DNA of 64,000 nucleotides, taken from assembly GCF_016316925.1 (NCBI RefSeq), contig NZ_JAEEGB010000013.1:157638-221637 (forward strand), in the 5' to 3' direction. The position numbers were made by a program, and so were the translations under genes. Position 1 is the stretch's first letter. Every line of letters begins with the position of its first letter. Source of the stretch: Clostridium aciditolerans (GTDB taxonomy: Bacteria > Bacillota > Clostridia > Clostridiales > Clostridiaceae). Shown in pieces: positions 27,246 to 36,901 of the stretch. Under the pieces are notes generated by a model. It was given only the letters and a program-made list of their open reading frames with translations, had not been told where the DNA came from and searched no databases.

Positions 27246-27965
27246 TTACATCTCACCTTTTGCAAACTCTACAAGAACGTTTTTAACATCCTTTCTATCA
27301 AAGAAATCTGCTATTAAAGCTCTAAATTTATCAGTAGGTGCAAAGCTTCTCTCTTGTTTATTTTGAATTAAAATATTCTCCCCCACAAGAAAAGCTAATG
27401 TTCTATTTACAAATGAGTATTTATAATTACTTTTTCGTGAACTATCCAAGTTATTCTCTGAAGAATTAACCGGAGTTTCATCCATATCAAGCCATCTCTC
27501 TCGTATTGCTTGCAGAGAACTTTCTTCATAGGTTACCTCCTCTGAATTCTTAACTGTAATGGCTCTAACCATCGTATTTACCCTTTCTACCACTTCTGTA
27601 TTAGTTATATAATCTTTGTAAGTAGCATAAGCTGTCTCTTTGTAAAACATAGTAATAATCGTATATATAATGAAATAGCACAAATAAATCTCATTATTAC
27701 TATCTACTTTAAGCAAGACCTTGAGTTCATCATTTTTATAGCCAAAATACGGGTTATTTACCCCTGGTGTAATAAACAGACCTCTATTATATTCAATCAA
27801 GTTTAGGCCATAAGACGATATTATTTTTTGCACAAGACTTTGCACAACAGTATCTATAATATAGTTACTGTATAAATACATTTCTTTATCCTCTAATAAT
27901 TCATTATGTCTTAAAAGATAGCCAACTATCTCCTGGGCTTTATCAAAATCCGAATCTTGTATCAT
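27246..27965 (-). CDS. jetB: Wadjet JetB, KITE (MukE-like) subunit
   Basis: 239 residues, mostly helical with a winged-helix look (RLLRHNELLEDKEMYLYSNY near the start; SFVNRTLAFLVGENIL and SFAPTDKFRALIADFF near the end). Size and position between jetA and jetC match the MukE-like subunit of Wadjet. It begins 14 bases after jetA. No catalytic motif is expected or seen. The call rests on operon context and size more than on individual motifs. Confidence 0.8.
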   Translation of the reverse strand: MIQDSDFDKAQEIVGYLLRHNELLEDKEMYLYSNYIIDTVVQSLVQKIISSYGLNLIEYNRGLFITPGVNNPYFGYKNDELKVLLKVDSNNEIYLCYFIIYTIITMFYKETAYATYKDYITNTEVVERVNTMVRAITVKNSEEVTYEESSLQAIRERWLDMDETPVNSSENNLDSSRKSNYKYSFVNRTLAFLVGENILIQNKQERSFAPTDKFRALIADFFDRKDVKNVLVEFAKGEM

Positions 27966-27979
27966 TATTAATTTCCCTT

Positions 27980-29524
27980 CTAAATTAACATATAATTAAA
28001 ATTTGTTATTTCTATCCCATTAAAGCTTGCATATTCACCCTGTAAGGATTTGCATACCAACTTCCTGTTTATAAATATCTCTAGTTCACTATATTTATAA
28101 ACTAAAGTTTTAAATATAGCCTCGTTATCTAAAACATCCCAAGAACCTTTTTCAATATCTTTAAGACTATATTCTTTATACCCTACTCCTGCACCTTTAA
28201 CTCTGCTTAAGGTTAGTACAAAGGAAGTGAAGTCTCCATTATATAATATTTCTTCACCATACTTATAGAATAAAGCCTCCATAAAAAAATTTAAGTCTAT
28301 GCTTTTATACTCAGTAACTAAGAATAAAAGCTCCTTTAAAAAAACAGATGTATTATTTAATATCCTATCTTCAATAATTTCATCTAGTTTAACATATCCA
28401 ACTACCTCTCCTTTCTCTGATTCCACTTCTTCCTCAGCTTCTTTCGTAGGTTTACGCCACAGGAAGAGATCATTTATTTTTCTCAAGGGAAATGTCTTGT
28501 TTATTTTAGGATTGAATAAAACACTACAAGCCATAGATAGATTAATCACTGTATCTTCTTTTATTGATTTATCTAAGAGATTCATAAAATTTAAATTTTC
28601 TCTTAGAATATTTTGTCTCCTTTGAGCAAGTATTTCATCTGCCTTATTTCTTAAGTCCACTACAGAACCTAATAATTTTGAATGAAGATCTACTGACTTG
28701 TTTAATTCAATTTTCATATTAGTAACAAATTCTTTAAGTTTCATCTCCTTTTCAGAAATTTGTTCCTTGTCTATTTTTTGGAGATATTCTTTTTCCATAC
28801 GATTTAAAGAACTAATTGTATCCTTAAAAAGTTGTTTCTCTTCTTCTAATCTGACTCTAACATTTTTTGTATATTGATCATATCCCTCAAATGAATAATA
28901 GGACAATTCCTCCAGTATCTCTGCTTTTCTTTTAATTTGTTTTCTTATTTCTATGTTTAGATTAGATAACGCATTTATGGCAGAATCAAAATCCCCGTTA
29001 TCTACAAGCTTCCTAAGAATTAATAATGTAATAGTTATCTTGCTTTCTTCCCCAAATTCTTTTGTTTGAAGAAAGAAATCTACCCCCTCACTACTTATCT
29101 TATAGAGATTTTTTTCTATTAGCTTATTATAAGTTCTTCCAATGTACCTTATCTTCTTCTCAACCTCTTGACCTCTTACTACATCATAGTAATTATAAGG
29201 AAACGGACCACCACCGTTTTGTAGTTTATTTAACATATATCTAGTTAGTTCTTCTTGTTCATCTTCCTTAAGAATATCCCCATAATAGTCTTCTACCATA
29301 TTATTTATAAAGTTTTGTATTTCAGAAAAAGTTAAGCCTTTATCCTTTAATAATCCTTCATAAAGAAGATATGATAGTATTCCCATGGTCAATACCCCCA
29401 CATCATAGCTATTGTTGTACTTTTTCAACTTGCAGATTTCAAAGAACGGAAGATATTTAGCAATATTATTCAATCTAACTGGTAAATCTTCTTTTATGTT
29501 ATGAAACATTTTTACATTATCCAT
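27980..29524 (-). CDS. jetA: Wadjet JetA, kleisin (MukF-like) subunit
   Basis: 514 residues. A winged-helix-like N-terminus (LPVRLNNIAKYLPFFEICKL) is followed by a helical middle with coiled coil (about 200-300) and a C-terminal segment, as expected for the kleisin that bridges the JetC heads. GAGAGGA precedes the ATG, and the start overlaps jetD by 13 bases. In type naming this fits the DUF5716-like JetA of the D-A-B-C arrangement, which I would place nearest type II Wadjet without certainty. Confidence 0.85.
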   Translation of the reverse strand: MDNVKMFHNIKEDLPVRLNNIAKYLPFFEICKLKKYNNSYDVGVLTMGILSYLLYEGLLKDKGLTFSEIQNFINNMVEDYYGDILKEDEQEELTRYMLNKLQNGGGPFPYNYYDVVRGQEVEKKIRYIGRTYNKLIEKNLYKISSEGVDFFLQTKEFGEESKITITLLILRKLVDNGDFDSAINALSNLNIEIRKQIKRKAEILEELSYYSFEGYDQYTKNVRVRLEEEKQLFKDTISSLNRMEKEYLQKIDKEQISEKEMKLKEFVTNMKIELNKSVDLHSKLLGSVVDLRNKADEILAQRRQNILRENLNFMNLLDKSIKEDTVINLSMACSVLFNPKINKTFPLRKINDLFLWRKPTKEAEEEVESEKGEVVGYVKLDEIIEDRILNNTSVFLKELLFLVTEYKSIDLNFFMEALFYKYGEEILYNGDFTSFVLTLSRVKGAGVGYKEYSLKDIEKGSWDVLDNEAIFKTLVYKYSELEIFINRKLVCKSLQGEYASFNGIEITNFNYMLI

Positions 29525-30564
29525 AGTTGTTTGTTTCCTCTCAATACTTCTATATTAAGAGCTTCTTGAGGAATAAACAATTTTTCTTTAAGCACCTTAT
29601 TAAAGATATTTTTCTTTTCATCATTAAGCTCTTGAATATCCGTCTGCAATACCCTATAATCCACAGTATTTTGATTTGGCATCTTTCTAAAGCCTTGCTT
29701 TATTCCAATGTCTATTAAAAATTCATAACATGGTAGGCAGAGATTAATATTTAATTGATTAAACTTTTCCTTGAAATTTAAATATATAAGCAGACCCTCT
29801 GAATCTAAATCTCCGAAATACAAAATTATGTCCTCTGCATTTATACCATAAAAGGAAAAGTCATAATCTTTATTAGTTATACCATAGCCTCCACCAAATA
29901 TAATCATATCAATAGCAGGTATTAAACCTTCCGACATAATTACCTTATGGAAAGTCCAATATGTATCTAGATTTTCAATTATGAGTATTTTTCTTTCTTT
30001 TTTACTATAAAAACTAGGTGCTGGAAAACAAAGTAGCGGTGACGGATTTTGCATACACCTTAAATCTTCATAACTAAGCTTAGTTCTTCTCATAATTCCA
30101 GAGTCTTGAAGTAATTTCTCATCGTTAAAAACACTCTGACTTCTTTCCTTCACACTAAGCCATTCCTTAAAATCCTTTTCTCTCAGGAATTTGTCCAGTT
30201 TAATTAACATTTCCCTATCTTTTCTTAAAGCATCTACATTTCGCTGATATGAGTATTTGTATATACTACTATGGAGATTATGAACAAAAAGTTTCTCTTC
30301 TTCTGTTAGCTGCTCCTTATCATCTACTATTCTCTCATAACTCAAAGATAAGGGTTTAAAAGGATTTGTATTAACCTTCTTGTCCCTTGGAACCAATATT
30401 TTCTCCTTTTCTAAATATTTTACAATATCGTAAAAATCATCATAATTAACAGTTTTAAACTTTTTCATCTGAGCTGTATCCCCATTAGAAATAGCCTCAT
30501 ACAAGTCATCTAAGCTTAACCTTTTCTTTTTTAAGCTGTTTATTCTATTTTCATATTTTTTCAT
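29512..30564 (-). CDS. jetD: Wadjet JetD, TOPRIM nuclease subunit
   Basis: 350 residues, first gene of the operon. A TOPRIM fold is visible: catalytic Glu in ILIIENLDTYW (about 198) and the DxD motif FGDLDSEGLL (about 250), then a GFRKMP segment. JetD is the DNA-cleaving subunit of Wadjet, related to Spo11/topoisomerase VI A. The N-terminal 150 residues are helical and probably contact JetA/JetC. A WYL regulator lies 195 bp upstream in the same direction. Confidence 0.88.
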   Translation of the reverse strand: MKKYENRINSLKKKRLSLDDLYEAISNGDTAQMKKFKTVNYDDFYDIVKYLEKEKILVPRDKKVNTNPFKPLSLSYERIVDDKEQLTEEEKLFVHNLHSSIYKYSYQRNVDALRKDREMLIKLDKFLREKDFKEWLSVKERSQSVFNDEKLLQDSGIMRRTKLSYEDLRCMQNPSPLLCFPAPSFYSKKERKILIIENLDTYWTFHKVIMSEGLIPAIDMIIFGGGYGITNKDYDFSFYGINAEDIILYFGDLDSEGLLIYLNFKEKFNQLNINLCLPCYEFLIDIGIKQGFRKMPNQNTVDYRVLQTDIQELNDEKKNIFNKVLKEKLFIPQEALNIEVLRGNKQLWIM

Positions 30565-30759
30565 ATTCCACCTTCTTTTAAAATAATTGCACCCATACTA
30601 TATTACACTATTAGTCACTATTAATCGTGGAACTATTTAAGTCACATTTTCTTGTTTGTAACTTTATTATAAATAACATTCTCTAATTTAACAAGCAATA
30701 TTTAAAAATTATATAAAAAATACACAGGATATTTCACCTGTGACACTCGTCTAAAACCT

Positions 30760-31704
30760 CTAAATAGTTTTCATCATTTTTTTTAGTTCTTCTTTTATTT
30801 CTTTTTTTAAATCTTCAGGTTCTAAAACAGTGACCGAAGTCCTCATAGATAAAATCCATCTTATGATATCTGTCTTTCCACTCATTTGCCCTTCAAAAAT
30901 GATAGTTTCCTTATCAATCCATTGAATTTCTTGATTTTCTGCATATAATCCTTCACTTACTGATTGAGAGAAGGGCTTTTTGATTAATAGTTTTAAATTG
31001 TAATTTTCATCATGGAATAATCCTAAATGATTTTTCATAAATTCCTTAATACTAAAAGAAGTAGGTAAATTAAATTTCTCATTCAATACTTCTACTTGAG
31101 TTATTCTCATAAGCTTAAAAGTTAATTCCTTTTTTCTATTTTCACAGTAAGCAACAAGATATTTCAAATTGTTCCTTGTTATAAGCCCATAAGGATGAAT
31201 AATTCTTTCCGTTTCACCAGAGGAAACTGAATTATATTTGATTATCAATTTTTTCTTGGAAATACTTGCTGATTGTATCACTAATTCAAATTTACTTTCT
31301 TTATCCAAATTTACCGATTTAGGTTTTATAACAATATTATCTGAATAATCTTCCAATTGATTACATCTTTCATTTATAATTTTTATTTTATCATTCAAAC
31401 TTTTAAGCTGATATTTCAAATCAAAGTTGCTAGATTCCTTAAGATATGTAGTTGCTATTTGTAAAGAAATAGCTTCTTCAGAACTTAAATCAAGATTCAA
31501 TAAATAATCATATCCTATTAATTCATATCCTCCAGTTGGACCTGGAATAGATTCTACATTTACGTTAGCTTCAGCTAAATCATCCATGTATTTTCTAATC
31601 ATTCTTTCACTAACACCCAAATTGTCAGCAAGTTCTTTTGTTTTCATTCGCTTTTTACTTTTTAATAAGATAAGTAATCTAAGCAAATTTGAAAACTTAC
31701 TCAT
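30760..31704 (-). CDS. WYL-domain transcriptional regulator of the defence operon
   Basis: 314 residues. An N-terminal winged HTH (SNLLRLLILLKSKKRMKTKE, then NLGVSERMIRKYMDDL) is followed by a WYL domain (KKKLIIKYNSVSSGETERII, HPYGLI, KYLVAYCENRKKELTFKL). The ATG at 31704 was chosen because GAGGAGG sits eight bases before it. WYL proteins upstream of phage-defence operons usually repress them until a nucleic acid ligand binds. The 195-bp gap to jetD contains no strong terminator, so the regulator may control its own gene and jetDABC. Confidence 0.85.
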   Translation of the reverse strand: MSKFSNLLRLLILLKSKKRMKTKELADNLGVSERMIRKYMDDLAEANVNVESIPGPTGGYELIGYDYLLNLDLSSEEAISLQIATTYLKESSNFDLKYQLKSLNDKIKIINERCNQLEDYSDNIVIKPKSVNLDKESKFELVIQSASISKKKLIIKYNSVSSGETERIIHPYGLITRNNLKYLVAYCENRKKELTFKLMRITQVEVLNEKFNLPTSFSIKEFMKNHLGLFHDENYNLKLLIKKPFSQSVSEGLYAENQEIQWIDKETIIFEGQMSGKTDIIRWILSMRTSVTVLEPEDLKKEIKEELKKMMKTI

Positions 31705-31854
31705 TTGTTGTTCCTCCTCTTCATCCATAATAACACACTTTAAGTATAGCCCTTATATTAACAAAACAAATTGCGGCCATAATTTATCAACACTCCCTAA
31801 GAGATTTTTCTGAAGTGTTTAGAGTTGAGACTATAAACTTTATAACCTGTCAAA

Positions 31855-31885
31855 TAACTTCCCATTATAGACAATATTAGCATAC
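31855..31885 (-). promoter_or_regulatory. Promoter-like motif TATAATGGGAAGT upstream of the WYL gene
   Basis: The minus strand reads TATGCTAATATTG then TCTATAATGGGAAGTTA. TATAATGGGAAGT occurs identically upstream of the TPR/PIN gene and of the 315-residue HEPN gene. It is read as a -10 element plus start site. Confidence 0.5.
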
Positions 31886-31995
31886 TCAAAGCAACAAAAC
31901 ATTAATTTTTTATTTTCTCTTAAAATAAAATTTGTAATCTTTATCCTTTTTCTAAACTTGTTTACCTCTATAGGGTTCCAACCTCATAAGTTATC

Positions 31996-32604
31996 CTACA
32001 CTAGGAATTTACTAGCATAGGATAACGAATAAATTCTACCTTGATTAGAATTTAGTTCACTAAATATATCTGAAATATCAGATATGAGTTCATCAATACT
32101 TTTTCTAGCCGCAGGCTTGTATAGATTAGACTTTAGCCAGTTCCATATATTCTCTTGAGGATTCATATACGGGGAATACCTAGGGAGATATATTACGGAG
32201 ATTTCTTCATCTTTAAATTGCAGAAACTCTCTAACGGCTTTACTAGTATGAAATTTAGCATTATCCCAAATAACATAGACCATTTTATCAGGATTTATGC
32301 TTATTAAATATTTTAGAAAGTATATTGTTTCAACAGAAGTTATAGTTTTTTCAGAATTATAAACATCAACAACGGCATGAGATCCTTTTAGAATTTCAGT
32401 AGCTCCAATAATATTTACACCATCGTGAGATGCATTTTTCTGTAACACATGGGGATGCCCTAACGGGCTCCAAGATAAACGATTATTGGATTCTACTGAA
32501 ACAGAGGTTTCATCTAAAGCATAGACAACAACATCATCTGTGGACTCTAAAGTAGGGAGTGTTTCGGACATTTTTTTTAAAGCGTTCTTGTTCTTTTTCA
32601 TCAA
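31996..32604 (-). CDS. IS630 transposase, DDE catalytic frame
   Basis: The second frame of the transposase encodes the catalytic domain: YALDETS (first Asp), YVIWDNAKFHTS (second Asp) and YSPYMNPQENIWNWLK (Glu). It is shifted by one base relative to the upstream HTH frame, with the overlap on a run of eight A residues (32570-32580 region), a likely +1 frameshift site. The nominal ATG inside the overlap is probably not used independently. Confidence 0.82.
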   Translation of the reverse strand: MMKKNKNALKKMSETLPTLESTDDVVVYALDETSVSVESNNRLSWSPLGHPHVLQKNASHDGVNIIGATEILKGSHAVVDVYNSEKTITSVETIYFLKYLISINPDKMVYVIWDNAKFHTSKAVREFLQFKDEEISVIYLPRYSPYMNPQENIWNWLKSNLYKPAARKSIDELISDISDIFSELNSNQGRIYSLSYASKFLV

Positions 32605-33073
32605 CCTTGGTCGGCTTTTGCTGAGAACGCTTGTAGCTTATTTGATTCTTATGAAGAATACGTCTTATCCATTCGTTAGAATATTTAACTCCATAGTTTT
32701 GATAAATATATTCAACTAAGAGATCACAGGTCCAATTAAATGATACGAATCCACAGTCATGGGGAGTCTTATTGGTTACAGTATTTATAAGATCATCTTG
32801 CATTTCGGCAGTAAAAGTACCCTCAGAACCACCACGATGATCTTCTAAAGCTTTTAGTCCTTTTTTATTCCACATTTTAATATGCTTTGATACCGTAACT
32901 TTAGAAGTACCTACTGTCCTCATTATTTCAGGCGTAGAATGTTTGTTGTATCTCATTATTACTATAGTTAGAATTAGTGAAGCGTACTTGTTTTTAAAAT
33001 TATTGCTTAAATTTATAACTTCATCGATAGTAAGACCATGTAATGTTGAAACCTCAATCATTTTTCTGCACAT
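32534..33073 (-). CDS. IS630 transposase, N-terminal HTH frame
   Basis: 179 residues with two helix-turn-helix segments (STPEIMRTVGTSKVTVSKHI and a winged segment around WTCDLLVEYIYQNYGVKYSN). This is the DNA-binding half. It ends in a short out-of-frame tail (YFRVHR) after the A-run. A full enzyme requires frameshifting into the catalytic frame. Confidence 0.8.
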   Translation of the reverse strand: MCRKMIEVSTLHGLTIDEVINLSNNFKNKYASLILTIVIMRYNKHSTPEIMRTVGTSKVTVSKHIKMWNKKGLKALEDHRGGSEGTFTAEMQDDLINTVTNKTPHDCGFVSFNWTCDLLVEYIYQNYGVKYSNEWIRRILHKNQISYKRSQQKPTKVDEKEQERFKKNVRNTPYFRVHR

Positions 33074-33158
33074 ATATATTCTCCTTTCACCCGTACATTT
33101 AGTATTTGGTGAAAGAATTAGATATATGTGCCTAAGATAAAACTCGAGGTTGGAACCC

Positions 33159-33598
33159 TATATAGGGTTTCTAGTCCAAAAGTTAACTTATACGCCGGTA
33201 TATGTTAACTTTCTAGTTAGTTTCCCTATATTACCCTACAAGTTTTATCATTATTTTACTACCTATTATATTTCGTTTACTTTTTTCTTGGATTTAAACT
33301 AGAACCCATCACTCTCAATTTTTGCCCTAACAAAAAGATAGTAAAACCTTATTAAAAAATTTTTACTATCTCTTTTAATTATCACATTTCTATGTTTTTC
33401 TTGTTAGTAGCTAACAACACTCCATATGTATGATATGCGGGATCATAATTTATTATAATTTTTTTCTTTCTTTTTTGGTTGTCCATGTATACAGCTCACT
33501 GTAGTTAATCCTGTATAAAATTAGAATATAATATGGTGTTACAGTTATCTACACTTACGACACTTTCTAAATGATGCCCATTAATCAACTACTCATTA
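33159..33598. other. Remnant-rich non-coding region between IS630 and the group II intron
   Basis: No gene. It holds a hairpin AGTTAAC-TTATA / TATA-GTTAACT (33181-33210), a motif on the minus strand TATAATAGGTAGT near 33,260, the repeated terminator block (33330-33428), and at its right edge the 3' exon of the group II intron site. Confidence 0.5.
33330..33428. repeat. Terminator plus gene-tail repeat, copy B
   Basis: The hairpin AAAAGATAGTAAAAC...TTTTTACTATCTCTTTT (33332-33376) is followed by AATTATCACATT...AGTAGCTAACAACACTCC. It is about 80% identical by eye to 22378-22480, and the tail reading frame (YGVLLATNKKN) is also conserved. Confidence 0.55.
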
Positions 33599-35466
33599 GT
33601 CGAGTAAACCCAGGGAATTTCACCCTGAGCTTCTCACAGAACCGAACGTGAAAGTCTCCTTTCATTCGACTCTTGTTATCCAACCGACGGGCGTAGCCCC
33701 ATCTGCCAGTGATAAAATAAATTTGGTTGCTCCTTACAAATGCGACCAAGCAATTTATGAGACTTCAAATGCTTTCTTCCTATCGATTTGTATTTGTGCC
33801 TGATACACTGGATTAGCGTGAGATTTACATAGTTGAGAACATTTCTTGCCTCACCTGCACTGTACTTGCAAAAGTAATTCATCCAACCTCTAAGAACAGG
33901 ATTCATCCGCTCAGCCAACTCCTCGAGTGAAGCAATTTTGTGCTTTCTTCGTATCTCTCTGATACTGTCTCTCAGATGCTGGCTTGCGCCTTTGCTGACC
34001 GCCGGTGTAAAGCCATTGAAAAGGTTTCCATCTCTGCGCTTCACAATGCGCCTACGAAAAGTGTATCCAAGAAAATCAAAGGATTCGTGTTCATGGTGCT
34101 CTGGATATACATCACTTTTACAATATACAATTTTCGTTTTACCTGGATGTACTTCCAATTTACATTCTGTCATACGTTCATTAAGCTTAACCAACAAAGC
34201 TTTTGCTTCTTCCTCAGTCCGGCAATGAATTACAGCATCATCTGCATATCTTTCCCAAGGATTCTGAGGATGCTTTCGTTTCATCCACCAATCGAATGCA
34301 TAAACAGATTTGCTAGTACTAGACTGATATTACCCCTCCTTGTGGCGTACCGGCATTCCGCTCTTGAATGGTTCCGACTGGCATAATAATTGGCGCTTTC
34401 AGAAACCTTTCAATATACAGAATTACCCATCTGATGTCAGTATGTTTGCGTACTGCTTTCATCATCAGTTCATGATCGATGTTGTCAAATAGTCCTTTGA
34501 TGTCAAAATCAATGACCCACGGCATTTTCCAGCACCGCTCACGAGCTGCACCCACTGCATCCAATGCAGAGCGATTCGGCCTGTATCCATACGAATCATC
34601 GCAGAATATTGGCTCCACTTGTGGTTCAAAGTTCATTCTCACCACCATCTGAGCAACTCTGTCGCTAATGGTTGGAATTCCGAGTAATCTTTTCTTGCCA
34701 TCCTTTTTCGGGATCTCCACTCCTCTGACTGCTGCTGGAAAATAGTATCCTGATGACATTCTCTTCAAAATTTTGTATAGGTTGTTTTTCAAATCTTTTT
34801 CAAACTTAGTAAAGTTTACTTCATCAGTGCCGGCTGCGCCATGATTCGCTTTTACGCATTTATACGCTTCCATTACTTGATATTTTGAAATCTCAAACGG
34901 CTTTCCTTCTTTCATCAAATCCTCCCATTTCTGGTTGTTTATTTTCCGAAGTATAGATAACAGAATCCCTTCGCTCCACTGCCATTACAGCAGTTTCATT
35001 ACTACTACAAATTCTTCCGCAACTAAACCTTGCATCGCTACTTTCATCCTTGTCGTGTCAGCGCTTGGATTTTTCGCTTGTCATCAAGGTTTAGCTTTCT
35101 CCTGTTCCTCATAAGAGCCTATATCGTGCTCCTGCAGCCTTTACGCCGACAGCCATCCGGTCAATAAACAGGCACCCACCGGATCTGTCCCAGTTGTGGC
35201 TAAATCATCTGGTTTCGACTGCAATAAACCCATTAACGACGCTTCATAGGCTATTCACTTTCGTTCAGCTTCACGATGCACACCTGACTGCTACTGCAGC
35301 CTTTTCCATACGCGCTCAGCACCACAACTTTTGGTTGCATCACCTAATGGCGGTTTGAAACCTGCACCTGCATGCCGGCTCTGGAGGGCCCACCTCCATC
35401 TCTTATAAAGCACATCCGACTGTGACGCTATTCTTTCCTTTGCACAGTCATTCTTTCAGGACACAC
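33599..35466 (-). mobile_element. Group II intron, about 1.87 kb, decayed reading frame
   Basis: The 5' end reads GTGTGTCCTGAAAGAATG (35466 downward), followed by about 550 bases of structured intron RNA. The 3' end has a domain V-like hairpin (GTCGAATGAAAGGAG / CTTTCACGTTCGGTTC) and a domain VI ending TTTACTCGAC at 33599. The encoded reverse transcriptase is broken. Joining the flanks recreates CATTATTAGCCTAATAGG (plus strand), an instance of a motif found elsewhere in the island, so that motif was the insertion site. Confidence 0.8.
33676..34915 (-). pseudogene. Group II intron reverse transcriptase/maturase, frameshifted
   Basis: The N-terminal part (34319-34915) has the RT palm regions FDIKGLFDNIDHELM and GTPQGGVIS. 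The C-terminal part (33676-34284) has the catalytic YADD, the thumb and the maturase segment (NPVLRGWMNYFCKYSAGEA). Between them, right after GGVIS where PLLANLFLHY is expected, the frame changes and small indels remove a few residues. No C-terminal endonuclease domain is visible. The protein cannot be made as one chain, so mobility would need a helper in trans. Confidence 0.82.
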
Positions 35467-35562
35467 TTAGCCTAATAGGTATATTAATTAATAAGAAGCT
35501 CAATTCTATTTAAAATCCTCCATTATCTATGATACGATTTATAACGGCAAGCATGAATAATT

Positions 35563-36167
35563 TCACTTAATTCTTTGTATTATCCAAATATATATATCAA
35601 CTTCTACTTCAAATGCTTTACCTGCATTTATTACACAACCCCTTATATCATAACCTTCTTCCATTTTAAATTTACTTTTTATTTCTTCATCTATTTTATC
35701 TTTTAACAGTTTTTGTGCATCTCCATATTTTTTTATACCTCTATAATACTTTACAGCTTCTTTATATTTCTCTTCTGGCAACTTTTGGGGATGAGTTGCT
35801 ATTATTATGGCATATTGATTTATACTTTCTCCTGTCAGCTTATCATTCTTTTTAAAGTCATTATTTACGAGTTAATATATCCATCTAATCCTTTTTTGGT
35901 TTCAACATCATATGTATATATTGATTTTAGCTCAATTATATCTTTTATTGAATTATTTTCTAATATAACTATATCTATCCGCTTATACTCTCTAGCAATT
36001 ATATATTTGGATTTATCTAATTCTAAATTTAACCTATACGCTATTTTGTCTCTTATTATTGATTCATTTTTACTTGTTAATGAAAGATATGCTAGTTCGT
36101 TCTCACAAAATAAACCACCAATATTACCTACTATTTTTATTAATCTATCTATATCCACATTCTCCAC
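35563..36167 (-). pseudogene. PD-(D/E)XK nuclease-like gene broken by a frameshift
   Basis: Two frames join into one protein. 35865-36167 encodes about 100 residues with RLNLELDKSKYIIAREYKRI then DIVILENNSIKDIIELKS, a PD-(D/E)XK-like core (DIV...ELK). It runs out of frame at 35865. The other frame continues without a gap (NDFKKNDKLTGESINQYAII, ATHPQKLPEEKYKEAVKYY) down to 35563. A single frameshift near 35,865-35,875 explains both. It lies next to the group II intron in the remnant zone. The original role, perhaps a defence nuclease, is lost. Confidence 0.6.
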
Positions 36168-36293
36168 CCCACTTAGTTCATTATACTTTTTATTTTAACA
36201 TGAAAATCTCGTGGAATATTAATTCAATACTTATTTCTTTAATAAAAATAGCTTCAATAGTTCTAAAATTACTAACACATTGTTATGTTAAAT

Positions 36294-36899
36294 AGAAGCT
36301 AAGGGTAAAAAAGAAAGAAATACTGAACGCAACATTAAAGCTACAAGGTTTGAAGGGATAAAGACTTTAGATGGATTTGACTTTACTTTTCCAGATAAAA
36401 TTAATAAGGATAAAATACGAGATTTAGAAACACTCTCTTCTATAAATAATAAGGAAAATGTAATTCTTCTAGGCCAGGCAGGGGTTGGAAAAAGCCATAT
36501 AGCTATCACATTAGGTGTATTGGCATGCCAAAGTGGTTTTAAAGTTTTATTTACCACAACTCAAGAACTTATGGACACACTATATAATAGTTATCTACAA
36601 GGAACTCTGGAAAGCAAATTTAAAGCTTTTAATAAAATTAACTTATTGATCATTGATGAACTTGGCATTTTCAAATGGATAAAGAAAAAGAGAGTATCTT
36701 CTTTCAAATCATACGCCAACGATATGAAAAGCACTCTCTAATAATAACTACTAATATACAGTTAGGTAATTGGGATAAGGTATTTACAAGTAAATTAGCT
36801 GCAACAGCCATACTTGATAGACTAATGCATCACTGTCGCTTAATTAGTATAACAGGCTATAGCTATAGAGTAAAGGGAAAAAATAAGGGGAAATCTTAA
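36294..36899 (+). pseudogene. IS21 istB-like ATPase, truncated and frameshifted
   Basis: The plus strand encodes IstB motifs: TLDGFDFTFP, Walker A LLGQAGVGKSHIA, Walker B LLIIDELG. A frameshift after DELGIF separates this from the C-terminal part (IIRQRYEKHSLIITTN, LAATAILDRLMHHC), encoded from 36675. The N-terminus is missing, and no istA transposase is present. It is the only plus-strand gene group in the island, probably a relic of IS21 insertion. Confidence 0.75.
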
Positions 36900-36901
36900 C
36901 A

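Larger units (their letters stand above)
31973..33158 (-). mobile_element. IS630-family insertion sequence, 1186 bp
   Basis: The ends are perfect 13-bp inverted repeats, GGGTTCCAACCTC (31973-31985) and GAGGTTGGAACCC (33146-33158), flanked by TA on both sides (31971-31972 and 33159-33160), the usual TA target duplication. The transposase is in two overlapping frames. Intact ends and DDE residues suggest a recent insertion, between the WYL regulator and a region of older remnants. Confidence 0.88.

Noticed and set aside
36288-36557. A minus-strand frame of 89 codons
   Set aside because: Antisense to the istB remnant, which has clear Walker motifs on the plus strand.
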